Shown here: positions 28,501 to 33,424 of the stretch, one piece after another
Layout: each line of letters starts with the position of its first letter
How positions within the stretch are numbered: the first letter of the stretch is position 1
DNA from: a virus
Length of the DNA stretch: 34,538 bases
Reading direction: 5' to 3' (one strand)
Virus record (IMG/VR): IMGVR_UViG_3300031787_000459
Coordinates: 1 to 34,538 of that record
Position numbers and translations under genes: made by a program
Notes under the pieces: model-generated
What the model saw: only the letters and a program-made list of their open reading frames with translations
What the model was told of the DNA's origin: nothing
Databases searched by the model: none

Positions 28501-29643
28501 ATATATTTGATCATTACGAATATCTGCGGCAAATGGAATAGCAGTTTCTATACCAGAACAACCGAAAAATTGATTAATTGATTTATTTGTATATGTTATA
28601 TTAGTATTTTCACCCGAAACAAGAACTCCAGATTCTTCAAAACCAATTGTAGAATCTACTGAAATTATTGAAGACCCAATAGATACTGCTTCTGTACATT
28701 TTGAGTTAGGTGTAACTTTAAAAGTACCTTGAACTGCAGATGGTATATCGTAACCAACAAATAAAGATAATTTATAATATGTTTTAAAATTTCTTGTTAA
28801 AATTTCAACATTAGATACTGATGCAGTTGTTGCAGGATCATTATTTTTTTGAATTTGTTGACCAACTAGGTTATTTGGTTCTCCAGAAATTTTTTCAATT
28901 AAAACAACTTCTCTTCTGAGATATTCTGCTGTTGATGGTTTAAGTAGAAAATTTTCTAAGTTAACAATAGATGCGTTAACACCATATAAAACTTTGAATA
29001 AAATTTTAAACGATTCTGAAGTTCCTTTAGATTGATAAAATGCCCTAATAGACTTAATAAAGTTTCCTGGATTGAGATTTTCATCAAAATCAATTTCTTC
29101 AAATCCTGGTGCAAAAGTATACTTTAATTTTTTAAATAATTCTTTTAAGAATAAAGCACTTAAGTTGGTAATTTTTGCAGATGCTTTATGAGATGAAGCC
29201 TCAGAATTTTGGAATATTAATTCTTCTTGATTTATTTCTTGATGGTAGTTAGTAATACCACTAAAACCACGTTGACAATTTAAGAAAGAGTTTGTGGTTA
29301 TTCCAGTATAAGTAATGATTTCATCATCAATCTTTAGTAAACCGTATTTTTCAGGAAATCCTTCTGTAGTGTTTACATTAATTGTAATTTTATTTTCAGT
29401 TCCAATATCAGAAGTCAAGTATATACTTCTATTTGAAATTGATGATGATAAAATATTGCTAACTTTTGAATATTGATCTAAATTTTCGGCAATATCAACT
29501 GGACCACCCTGATATTCCTGTGAAATGTAATACTGTTTTAAAAATTCTCCCACTTTTGGATTTTCATCCAAAACGAAACTTGGAAGTTGACTTTCAATAA
29601 TTTGATGAATTTTAACCCTTGAATCAAATCCCGTCTGTATCAT
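16585..29643 (-). CDS. Giant baseplate/virion structural protein in the gp7 position
   Basis: A single 4352-codon frame lies between gp6 and gp8, exactly where T4 has gene 7 (wedge initiator, 1032 aa). It is a mosaic. The N-terminal ~330 residues look like a conserved anchor (GEFLKQYYISQEYQGGPVDI at 27; FKILFKVLYGVNASIVN near 215). A long beta-rich middle holds many G-x-G-Y repeats (about 755-1430, 2240-2295, 3640). Other landmarks are a YHYH-like GWAYDGNPIYGAYGY (1249-1263), a dockerin-like pair of calcium loops (1861-1872 and 1927-1938), several 'xRGxxGTxxxxH' modules (about 113-134, 1570, 3290), a helical island (about 3690-3795, YDAANLISRNLQFIADIAVG), an FVNGILQEPGKSYDF module (near 3984) and a C-terminal FSWGRLSGFTR domain. 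No catalytic motif is seen. It probably forms the wedge plus a large surface extension. The gp7 equivalence is from gene order only. The start ATG at 29641-29643 overlaps nothing and follows gp6 by one base. Confidence 0.82.
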   Translation of the reverse strand: MIQTGFDSRVKIHQIIESQLPSFVLDENPKVGEFLKQYYISQEYQGGPVDIAENLDQYSKVSNILSSSISNRSIYLTSDIGTENKITINVNTTEGFPEKYGLLKIDDEIITYTGITTNSFLNCQRGFSGITNYHQEINQEELIFQNSEASSHKASAKITNLSALFLKELFKKLKYTFAPGFEEIDFDENLNPGNFIKSIRAFYQSKGTSESFKILFKVLYGVNASIVNLENFLLKPSTAEYLRREVVLIEKISGEPNNLVGQQIQKNNDPATTASVSNVEILTRNFKTYYKLSLFVGYDIPSAVQGTFKVTPNSKCTEAVSIGSSIISVDSTIGFEESGVLVSGENTNITYTNKSINQFFGCSGIETAIPFAADIRNDQIYFGYENGDLTKKVTFSILGSLAKFEQISEYLNGVAEGDSINIKSLGNPIIKTRFSNKSFKEVFVNSWLYNANSRFHIDNFNGPKSLNLKSPILKDDQTSFKHGDQVEIVQRGTNNVVFTSYIDEKIGENTTSIKILGNFTPVSGVLYDLRRKLNKASSVYAPIKFGNDTLISDISNLYTDTNYGYVASNSLPSSNRGFSIPYNYQITKKLDSYTINNTSGALETLIDINYSVIAFENPITFITGDRIFYKPNTDTLVGLDTGFYFVEMVSPDAKKIRLYASSSFIGSSNYVLFRSPYNSGIGTHTFTLASQKSGVIGPQKLLKKFPLNFNPNVTDDKSKVILPGPVGMLVNGVEIDSYKSQDKIYYGPLKSISVINSGRDYDVINLPKISVSAGIGTTALIQPVISGLIKKVYVDPQDFDIDRIVSIGVNGGNGRGAVLEPILNLRLREVLFDGRATTTGGGINTTTGQLTFDTDHFFADGEEIFYNANGNKGIGVGIGTSTLIDSSSYYPKSTSPRTVLLYPSLKDYSTGINTIKFNTDNNFGVHKFYTKSNKKTLTEIKIIDGGEGYTNRKLIVKPSGISTSSNTVNFTNHGFNDGDLVVYNYQTSPIVGVSTDTSNQFYILKIDDNSFRICDAGINGTVATNYERKNYVKFKSKGSGYQYFSYPSILVSVEFTSVGIASTVQPTKVLNITPSVRGKIIDAYLYESGTGYGSTILNFEKKPIITIKNGKDAKVTPNISEGRINTVKIEYGGLEYYSTPDIVVTDPSGKGSGAEFLPIIENGRIKSVKVINSGIGYSSTSKISVVSAGSNGFFNSEVRSLTLNNVSRFGSEFISETLENDLKYASIAYNKQLQDAFSDNGANHSKIIGWAYDGNPIYGAYGYTNPQNVNSAPKSLVSGYQLDITYTDRPSGFVSGFFVEDYKYTENGDLDENNGRFCKTPEFPLGVYAYFAPINNISFQPQFPYYIGDAFKSNVIEDNLYLNQKLFDFSTSGVLRNTYPYKLIDPNVENDFLSSFSDLKNQVVKVQSVSTGNVDSYEIVNDGDNYKINDILRFKSDDGEDLSAKVSSLKGKDVTNIVCNQDVYNNVILTQINPEKLQLSILPSHDLLNNEFISLTGFSTIFTKLDGIYQIGVSSITTTLTKNIPANVSIGSTEIYVSQIPSTISAGSSIGIGTEVVKVLNLFRIKNIIRVYRDTVGVAHSAQAQISLLPNSFTIDKNLGDNVDSKLNDRVYFNPRESIGVGTGSGDGTSVSFNFADFTVSRDIPTRTIYLENHPFITNQKVRFTPPSGTISVSTNGSSTFSIPINGQYQDFYIVNKTINSIGLKTSFDAPELFFHTNGNDDDRYLLESTFNQITGSLTRFKTTVSVASSHGLISGDTVKLNVKPNLNVGIGLVPPGPIGTGESTSVRVSFNEDYQKLVLDPVGFGSTSITVSNFYYTKPTQQPSIGVLVGLGFTVGLGTTGNRSGQDVYDFIWSNYSKFDLDGDGVVSYNDALVATREMIGVGFTGDALIKDVIFPGNATRRTATSIRSYINSLTSNVGIGSTTYDINNSGIVDASIDGELLKRFTNTDGLGKPGVYNPSSLRGTIRLINHRFKTGDKVLYTSNSNNLLQPLDDGEYYIVRVDKDNIQLALTYKDCTVDPPNTVSIGFSGMEGQSVGLINPEIKVTKNNSINFDLLDPSLSGYDFKVYFDKSFIHEFVSTASTSSFNSYRVGNPGISTNASLKIIFDDQIPQRLYYGLEKDGKVINSDFDVKQNSSISYEDSLFIESDTYTVVGVASTTFNIFLKRLPERLSYASTECQSLEYVTSSKTTKGPIHQIEITSSKSDYNTVPVLNEIVTDDGIDANIILDSKTIGDIKEVNIINEGFSYQSDITLKPSAYISPQIFIKDANTIKDISVLKGGSNYTNAPSIVIVDVLTGQKLDTGILEARLSGSSVSSVAIIQKPKGLVDTEIKLAATNNTNGFSIQKIEYYSSVIFDVYISQPTDGFVTAPFAPGDEVFIEGIQKNTSLSGNGFNSENYGYKFFKVIDFNTTGLLARIRVDASALTDDVGTPKTIQDFVPVIVNRKIYPEFELTKEKLGFALNEKVFSNGIERDLKVTSFNNSYIKVFGSYELNVGEKITGKQSGTIVTISEIRENFGQFEIDYATKTNTGWANNIGKLNNDIQVVPDNDYYQNLSYTIKSPITYDQSKTVVNNFLHTIGTKNFNDTGITSSRNFTFTSEDSTIAIKDIITEQRTETVYGFDLVKDIGSFNGYSKFIKFDSKLLTPFISNKTNRVLKIDNINKQFSNLDSNLNQYLDIINLSTSNIQYLDALVKISTSDGSKVQLTDLVVVNNGSDAFLLEKGTIVTAGIGSTEYAGEKIGEFSLETKNTEVNLRFAPVDFANTDYDIKFIQKSFQTNAIGVASTSIGFITKFNSIKSTSGLSTTVGLTTNILSVDASVFKSLHASVHITDTVSNKMQYSELYVTHDNSDTFISEFYFDDFGADENGYTAGFIGSFAANLSSNVLSLDFENLTSQNNVSVKANIVGFGTTTIGISTYRFKTSGTPNGSERSAIYDSYATSGLTTNPLVVSSYNYTLFNSSKSLVEVSIGSTKAVHQVLTIHDGSSVYVKQLPFLSVSGISTNDTRLGLGTFGGNISGGNVILTFYPDNNLSGTVKLSSFNKLLYTITDAINIAPPLNYKDSNGLTFTRDSVIVKFYNSFNGGRINKTDFVMFSDELPIFAREFDTSDPDDLDLTTGTFKSSKHFFSEDEELIYTPKSTIIGIGTVALTYKSGIATGILPSTVYVVNKTEDSFQISTTKTGTAVTFTSAGEGNAHVLEMKKKNEKCVITIDDVIQYPIFPKQIYYQLNNTIGAGQSSFQVTGISTIVPKDIIKVDNEYMGVISVGFGTTSTGPVNGIGTYPLVTVTRGYLGTASTSHSAGAQVSVNVGAFNIVQNILYFADPPKGNVQEEKDQSNLDSIKSDFTGRVFLRNDYTTNIIYDDISTKFNGIGRTFTLTVGSANTVGLGTSGGNGLLLINGIFQTPTTSNNPKNNFALRENAGITSVVFSGIRPGGGAEVDIVSEYDINQNDRPRGGLIVSIGSTLGIGYAPLVGAIVKPIVSAAGTITSVVGTSYTGTAVSVSTASYNNFSGIIEITTTQPHRLSESDLVRLVGLGFTCPSNAGVTSFFPRDTVSRLETFFPIVSVASSTTFTAKVGTSTLPHTYIGFGTVFPWYNLNIGSGYRGPVSVAITQSGHSGTIASITANVGAGGTLSFTVNTGGSGYSTITPCEVFLPDPSYANLPVQGVSRIGIGSTTQTGVGLVLSLDVDSNPYYAGGRFYDAANLISRNLQFIADIAVGRMLANYPGFTVPGGNKECTDDIKAVLETVLYNLRFGGNDQVWEAANIYKTNQTLLAGEEQQSIFAFNQARDIAIQVMRNEVVDTGGYTTEVQVIDNTIIGDVSQLPGVYTFSGECANVASAIGSYVGIVTGTIANVISYGATATVPATKTVAPGSLFSIKNFTITRPGYSFKRGDVIRPVGLVTDARLSEPLSNFELTVLDTFTDSFALWQFGNLDYIDSIAAYQDGFRLAFPLYYNGQLLSFEKDKNYDLDMKNLLVIFVNGILQEPGKSYDFNGGTTFVFTSAPKPEDNIAIFFYRGTIGSDSVLNSDIPQTIKIGDTVQIIKNNAYPNTITQNERLVQNIEFADRIETDLYSGSGIDEINSKPINWTKQKRDRIVFGQTVYKTRDSIEGQVYPTAKVISGITTSSTEIFVDNATFFNYNNQIAAKSFDLLIVGSSSTVGLSTTGPRLIETLKSVTTVNGFCGVITGIGTTTGIGTSKALKFFVNNLDSDTFVTAGLSTGYPIYIYDTRIGNGITATNSSNTNVVGIGTSYLDCVYHVSAWSGVVGDDNAGIITCNVHSNANIAGLSTSGTELRPVGKFSWGRLSGFTRGTNPVSIAVTTNTVDVGLTTYPTVQRRSIGLKLVYDTGALPKQLT
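23830..24063 (-). other. Dockerin-like pair of EF-hand loops in the giant protein
   Basis: The first loop, residues 1861-1872 (DLDGDGVVSYND), has Asp at positions 1, 3 and 5, Gly at 6, Val at 8 and Asp at 12, the full calcium-loop pattern. It is followed by a helix (ALVATREMIG), as in type I dockerins. The second loop, 1927-1938 (DINNSGIVDASI), keeps D1, N3, S5 and G6 but its acidic residue is shifted to position 13, then ELLKRF. Calcium binding at the first loop is likely; the second is weaker. Confidence 0.68.
26085..26832 (-). repeat. Cluster of G-x-G-Y beta repeats in the giant protein
   Basis: Five units occur in about 250 residues: GEGYTNRK, GSGYQYFSYP, GTGYGSTI, GGLEYYSTP and GIGYSSTS. 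Each is preceded by an Ile/Val/Lys-rich strand and often followed by a P-x-I-x-V strand. Spacing is irregular because other modules are inserted, for example an NHGFNDGDLVVYNY unit. They belong to the same repeat class as the gp14 array. Confidence 0.7.
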
Positions 29644-29644
29644 A

Positions 29645-31576
29645 TTACTTTCTTATAAGATTTCCGTTAAGGTAACTAGATGTATAATAATTTTTAGTAA
29701 ATTCTGATCCAGATACTTCTTCACCAGAAGATATTACATCCTTTATCATATTTATTTCACTTTTTGAAATACTGAAATTTAAATATAATTCTTTTAATCC
29801 AACCACATCATTTGATTCTGGTATTGCCTGAACTTCGATAATGTTATTTTCTTTTACCGTAGAAGTAATGTTTATATTATTAATGAGGATTTCTCCCTTT
29901 TCATAATCAATTGTTCCAGCAGATTTTAAAACAACTCTCGTCTCTGTCTCACTGATGGGTTTAACTATTGATAAAAATCCTGTTTTTCCATCATCACTTG
30001 GAATATCTGTAAAGTACACAGTATCAGATTCACCAAATATTGTAAAACCAGTTGATTTAATATTATATCCTTTCTTGCTGATATGAAACTTATTACCAAA
30101 GCAAAGTTCATATTGTGCATATTGATTTATATAAGCTGGTAAATCTCTTCTAATTCTAACTTTTGTGATATTTGAGGTGATTGAAAAATCAGTATTGTCT
30201 ATAATTTGTAAAACTTTACTATACTTGAATCTCCCACCAAATTTATTAAGATCTAAAGAGTTTGCATATTTGTTCAGAGAATTTACAACTTTATTCTTTA
30301 AAAATTCTGCAGAAGAAATTTTTGAATAATCATAGTAAATACCAGCATCAATTTCAACATATAGAACTTTAAGGTCAACTATTTTTTGATTAATTCCAGA
30401 AACACTATATTTTCTTAAATTGTCTAATATATTTTTCTTATTAAAATCTGAAACAAATGTTCCATTTTTAGGCTTAATGCTAATCATCACCGTGCCATAT
30501 TCTGGTGGATCTAATTCTTCACCACCAACAATACTGACAGATTCTGTATCTGGATAAACTCTTTTGATTATTGATTCATAATCACTTGCGGTAACTGCTC
30601 TATTTTGTGATGCATAAATTCTTGGTGCAAAATATTTAATAGAATCAATTCTTTCAATGTCAGATCCATTTTGGGATACTTGATTTGTCGTCACCGTAAC
30701 GGGTGAATCTAGAACTAAAACATCATTATTATCATCTTCTAAAGAACCAGAAAATAAGAATCTTCCTACACCATTTCCCTTCTTACCTTCAGTGACAATA
30801 TAATTTGCTGTTATAATATCTCCGTCTTGATTTGTACCATTTCCTAACTTTCTACCAATTAATCCATCACCAAAGAATATTTCATATTTTTCATCTTGAA
30901 CTTCTTGAATCAAAAAGATTCTCGATGTTTCATCTAAATTTAAAATATTTTCTACTTGATTATATTTAAATCCTAGTTCTTCTGCATTCGATGCTTTTTT
31001 TACATAAACTCTAACTGTAGAAGTATCAATAAATGGGTTATCTAAAATAAATCTTTGGTCTAAGGACCCGTCATACTTAAATTTACTTGTTAAAAATGTT
31101 CCTTGATATACTGTTATATTATTGAAACTTGCTATACCAGCAGAACTTACATTTACTGTGATATTTTCTGGTATTGAAAATACATGAGAAGTATTTTGTA
31201 TATCACCTGTACAAACTAATCCTGCTTTTAATGTTAAAGTCTTAGTAGTTTGCTTACCATTACCATCTAATAACCCAGTTATGCTAAAAGATATTTGTGC
31301 TTTAGATGCTGTTGTTGAGTGAGGTATATATCCAACATTTCTTGCTAGTGAGACTACATTCTCTCTAAGAGTTGCAGAGTCTAAGAAAGACTCATTAACA
31401 ACCATGTTTGTATTGAATGCTGTAATATATGTGTTATATGCTAAAGTATCAATCAGCACAGAAAAATTAGATCCTTCAAAGTCAAAATCCGTGAAGTCTG
31501 AATTTTCACGAATATAATCTTTTATAGAATCTCTGATTTGATCGAAATCTAAATTAGTAAATTTAGTAAAAGGCAT
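29645..31576 (-). CDS. gp6: Baseplate wedge protein gp6
   Basis: This 643-aa protein matches T4 gp6 (660 aa) in length and in position between gp25 and the gp7 slot. The N-terminal part has FTDFDFEGSNFSVLIDTLAY (31-50), NTYITAFNTNMVVNESFLDS (51-70) and LRENVVSLARNVGYIPHST, hallmarks of gp6 and gpJ-type wedge proteins. Near 325-370, RAVTASDYESIIKRVYPDTE and then PPEYGTVMISIKPKNG form the baseplate-J-like core. gp6 dimers make the continuous inner ring of the baseplate and rearrange when the tail contracts. The start lies one base after the gp25 stop, so the two are probably translated together from the late promoter upstream of gp25. Confidence 0.94.
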   Translation of the reverse strand: MPFTKFTNLDFDQIRDSIKDYIRENSDFTDFDFEGSNFSVLIDTLAYNTYITAFNTNMVVNESFLDSATLRENVVSLARNVGYIPHSTTASKAQISFSITGLLDGNGKQTTKTLTLKAGLVCTGDIQNTSHVFSIPENITVNVSSAGIASFNNITVYQGTFLTSKFKYDGSLDQRFILDNPFIDTSTVRVYVKKASNAEELGFKYNQVENILNLDETSRIFLIQEVQDEKYEIFFGDGLIGRKLGNGTNQDGDIITANYIVTEGKKGNGVGRFLFSGSLEDDNNDVLVLDSPVTVTTNQVSQNGSDIERIDSIKYFAPRIYASQNRAVTASDYESIIKRVYPDTESVSIVGGEELDPPEYGTVMISIKPKNGTFVSDFNKKNILDNLRKYSVSGINQKIVDLKVLYVEIDAGIYYDYSKISSAEFLKNKVVNSLNKYANSLDLNKFGGRFKYSKVLQIIDNTDFSITSNITKVRIRRDLPAYINQYAQYELCFGNKFHISKKGYNIKSTGFTIFGESDTVYFTDIPSDDGKTGFLSIVKPISETETRVVLKSAGTIDYEKGEILINNINITSTVKENNIIEVQAIPESNDVVGLKELYLNFSISKSEINMIKDVISSGEEVSGSEFTKNYYTSSYLNGNLIRK

Positions 31577-31577
31577 T

Positions 31578-31979
31578 TTATCTTGTTGCCTCTAATAGGA
31601 ACGAATATTCTTGAGTGGGAAACTCTTGACCAATAATATTAAACACAATATTCACATAAAAAGCATTTTCATCTGGATTTGGTTCAACTTCAACTTGAAT
31701 AACTTCAACTCTAGGTTCATAATTTGCAATCGCAGTTTCAATTTCAGTTTGTATGACAGAAGCAGTACCAAAATCTACAAAATCAAATAGACTGTCTCTG
31801 ACTCGGGAACCAAATGTTGAATTAAAGAACTTTTCTGTTGGTATCGTTTCGACAATATTTCTCACAGATCTACGAATCGCATTTTCATTCTTTAAAACTT
31901 GAAGATCTTTTGTTACTGGATGAGGTTCGAATGATAGGCTAATATCTTTGAAAGATCTAGATATTTTTTGAGATGCCAT
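31578..31979 (-). CDS. gp25: Baseplate wedge protein gp25
   Basis: This 133-aa protein is the length of T4 gp25 (132 aa) and belongs to the GPW/gp25 family. Recognisable parts are NENAIRRSVRNIVETIPTEK, a FNSTFGSRVRDSLFDFVD stretch, then IQTEIETAIANYEPRVEVIQ and EFPTQEYSFLLEATR at the C-terminus. The RxSVRNIVxTxxGE-like segment is the family signature; here TIPTEK replaces the common T-x-x-GE form. gp25 sits at the inner baseplate and connects the wedge to the sheath-starting hub. It is the first gene after a TATAAATA late promoter (22 bases before the ATG) and heads the wedge operon with gp6 and the giant gene. Confidence 0.95.
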   Translation of the reverse strand: MASQKISRSFKDISLSFEPHPVTKDLQVLKNENAIRRSVRNIVETIPTEKFFNSTFGSRVRDSLFDFVDFGTASVIQTEIETAIANYEPRVEVIQVEVEPNPDENAFYVNIVFNIIGQEFPTQEYSFLLEATR

Positions 31980-32001
31980 TGACCAAGAGTTTTCTTTGCT
32001 T

Positions 32002-32009
32002 TATTTATA
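32002..32009 (-). promoter_or_regulatory. T4-type late promoter (TATAAATA)
   Basis: A perfect TATAAATA on the minus strand lies immediately downstream of the stop of the 80-aa gene and 22 bases before the gp25 start. Its place at the boundary between the accessory cassette and the wedge genes, and its spacing equal to that before the 112-aa gene, support a real late promoter. Confidence 0.83.
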
Positions 32010-32010
32010 T

Positions 32011-32253
32011 TCAGTGCCAGGGAGAACCATATGTTGGTTCTGTTCCATACTCCCAATCATCATAATCGTCATCATTTCTTATTTTTTCATGTAATTCTAC
32101 TTGTTTCTTCAAATCGTGCTTTGGTGCCAAATCGTGCATAACCTCTTGAATAATTCTTTTCGGTTGTGCAGATTCATAATCTGTAATTAGTTTAGATGTA
32201 CCCCACATTTCTCTCATGTAATTGGGGTCTCGATCAACGGGTAAATTCGACAT
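32011..32253 (-). CDS. Small acidic protein, unknown function
   Basis: This 80-aa protein begins MSNLPVDRDPNYMREMWGTS. The middle has a likely helix (SAQPKRIIQEVMHDLAPKHD), a charged KKQVELHEKIRNDDDYDDW and a short aromatic end (YGTEPTYGSPWH). I do not recognise a fold or enzyme motif. A good Shine-Dalgarno sequence (CAGGAG, about 6 bases before the ATG) supports translation. It lies between speD and gp25; the late promoter follows its stop, so it belongs to the upstream transcription unit. A 7-bp inverted repeat just upstream touches its Shine-Dalgarno sequence and might control its translation. Confidence 0.7.
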   Translation of the reverse strand: MSNLPVDRDPNYMREMWGTSKLITDYESAQPKRIIQEVMHDLAPKHDLKKQVELHEKIRNDDDYDDWEYGTEPTYGSPWH

Positions 32254-32261
32254 AGTAGCTC

Positions 32262-32283
32262 CTGTTTTAACTGAATAAAACAG
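32262..32283 (-). repeat. Inverted repeat before the 80-aa gene
   Basis: CTGTTTT and AAAACAG pair perfectly (7 bp) around an 8-base loop. On the transcript the right arm ends in the first bases of the CAGGAG ribosome-binding site. No U-tract follows, so it is not a standard terminator. It could be a translation-controlling hairpin or an operator, or chance in AT-rich DNA. Confidence 0.4.
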
Positions 32284-32321
32284 AACTTTTATAAAGGAGG
32301 TTGCTATCTCCCTACCTCTAT

Positions 32322-32663
32322 TTAACGATCTACTTCCCGAAGACTATAAGAATCTGAATTTAAATATTTTAAAATTTCAAGTGCAATTAATCGTGGATTT
32401 CCTTCTCCACATGTATATACATCCACGGCAATGCATCCGTTTTCTGGCCAAGTATGGCACGATACATGACTCTCTGCTAGTGCCACAACGACCGTACAAC
32501 CCTGTGGAAGAAAGCAATGTGAGAAAGTATTCAGAATAGTCATTTTGGCACGGTTAATGCCTCTTATCATTGCTTCTTGAAGTGATTTCACGTCATTAAT
32601 CGCTTCAAAATTAACACCATACACCTCTAGAAGCAGGTGTTTACCCATCGGAAACTGTTTCAA
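32322..32663 (-). CDS. speD: S-adenosylmethionine decarboxylase proenzyme
   Basis: SpeD decarboxylates S-adenosylmethionine to provide the aminopropyl donor for spermidine. The 113-aa length and motifs fit the small bacterial/archaeal class. Glu64-Ser65 in ALAESHVSCHTWPE is the self-cleavage site that creates the pyruvoyl cofactor from Ser65. His70 in that motif aids processing, and Cys85 in DVYTCGEGNP is the catalytic cysteine. All key residues are intact, so an active enzyme is expected. The start given here is TTG at 32661-32663, yielding MKQFPMGKHLLLE, which aligns well with the family start; an ATG five codons later (32646-32648) is the alternative. Neither has a clear Shine-Dalgarno sequence. 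speD is a known auxiliary metabolic gene of cyanophages. It lies 23 bases after the 196-aa ATP-grasp-like gene. Confidence 0.95.
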   Translation of the reverse strand: MKQFPMGKHLLLEVYGVNFEAINDVKSLQEAMIRGINRAKMTILNTFSHCFLPQGCTVVVALAESHVSCHTWPENGCIAVDVYTCGEGNPRLIALEILKYLNSDSYSLREVDR

Positions 32664-32686
32664 TTCACTTGATTGAAAAAATCTAT

Positions 32687-33277
32687 TTAGTTAATGTAAA
32701 ATCCTTTGCGAAAATACTCCCCATCATCAATAAATTTCATATTTTCAACTTTTTCTTCGTCCCAAACGGGTATTGCAACCGAGTTTCCATGCCTAAAATC
32801 AGGATTTCTACGAAAATGCACTTCAATTAGGTTTCCATTGATAAATTCGCAGTTGATCCAGTCATAGTCACCCTTTAAATTATTTAAAATTTCTGGAAAT
32901 TCAATATTACAGTCGATTTTTTCCCATTTTTTCCATTTATAGTATGGATCAGAATCATCTTTAGTGCCGACGACAACGAGTTCCGACCATTTTTTGTAAT
33001 AATCGACACTTAAATGAGTGCCAGTGAAGATTTCACACCAAAATTCTGCAGGGTGAAAGTGATCTGTCTCATTTTCGACCCATTCTTTACGTGCAAACCG
33101 ACCCATACCAAGTAAATTGAATGATGGTCGGACAATATAAAAGTCGGGTTTAGGTACCGTGGTACCGACTGGACCACAAGTATAACCTAAAACCCGACTT
33201 AAGAATAATTTATTGTATATCCAAAGGTCTGATGGATGAATATTGTACCATTCATCATCTCCCTCTAGATAGTACAT
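32687..33277 (-). CDS. Conserved unknown, possibly ATP-grasp-like
   Basis: This 196-aa protein is unusually rich in Trp, Tyr and Phe. Landmarks are HPSDLWIYNKLFLSRVLGY (14-32), a FYIVRPSFNLLGMGRFARKE strand-loop (46-65), HFHPAEFWCEIFTGTHLSVD (73-92) and DWINCEFINGNLIEVHFRRN (139-158). The IVRP strand with a Gly-rich LLGMGR loop, and a late IEVHFRRNPD where ATP-grasp enzymes carry ExNxR metal-binding residues, suggest a distant or reduced ATP-grasp fold. This is a weak, motif-level inference and could be wrong. The start directly follows the stop of the 48-aa gene, with a weak GGGAAAA before it. It sits upstream of speD in the same apparent unit, so a metabolic rather than structural role is plausible. 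Confidence 0.6.
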   Translation of the reverse strand: MYYLEGDDEWYNIHPSDLWIYNKLFLSRVLGYTCGPVGTTVPKPDFYIVRPSFNLLGMGRFARKEWVENETDHFHPAEFWCEIFTGTHLSVDYYKKWSELVVVGTKDDSDPYYKWKKWEKIDCNIEFPEILNNLKGDYDWINCEFINGNLIEVHFRRNPDFRHGNSVAIPVWDEEKVENMKFIDDGEYFRKGFYIN

Positions 33278-33424
33278 TTATTTTCCCTGCCCACGGTATT
33301 TTTTTCTGGCACCATTACGAGACGTTGCTGCGTATTTAGTACCACCACCATCACCCTGCCGAGACTTTTTCGGAGGACCGGGGATATAAGAACTTTTATT
33401 TAAACCGACTTTTGCTTTGGCCAT
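33278..33424 (-). CDS. 48-aa basic small protein
   Basis: ATG at 33422-33424 opens a 48-codon frame that ends with TAA at 33278-33280. It begins MAKAKVGLNKSSYIPGPPKK, continues with a GDGGG linker and ends in a Lys/Arg-rich RNGARKKYRGQGK. A strong Shine-Dalgarno sequence (AAAGGAG, 8 bases upstream) lies inside the end of the 63-aa gene, which it overlaps by 25 bases in another frame. The next gene starts at the base after its stop. The tight fit to both neighbours and the good ribosome site argue that it is real despite its size. The net charge is strongly positive, so nucleic-acid binding is conceivable. I recall similar sequences in cyanomyoviruses with no assigned function. Confidence 0.8.
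   Translation of the reverse strand: MAKAKVGLNKSSYIPGPPKKSRQGDGGGTKYAATSRNGARKKYRGQGK

Noticed and set aside
16585-29643. Cellulosome or bacterial secreted adhesin origin for the whole giant because of dockerin and YHYH motifs
   Set aside because: The ends and gene order are those of a T4-like baseplate block; only small modules resemble cellular families.
29749-29756. AATAAATA about 105 bases before the giant gene
   Set aside because: It lies inside gp6, has a weaker first base, and gp25-gp6-giant are tightly coupled behind a perfect promoter; kept only as a weak possibility.
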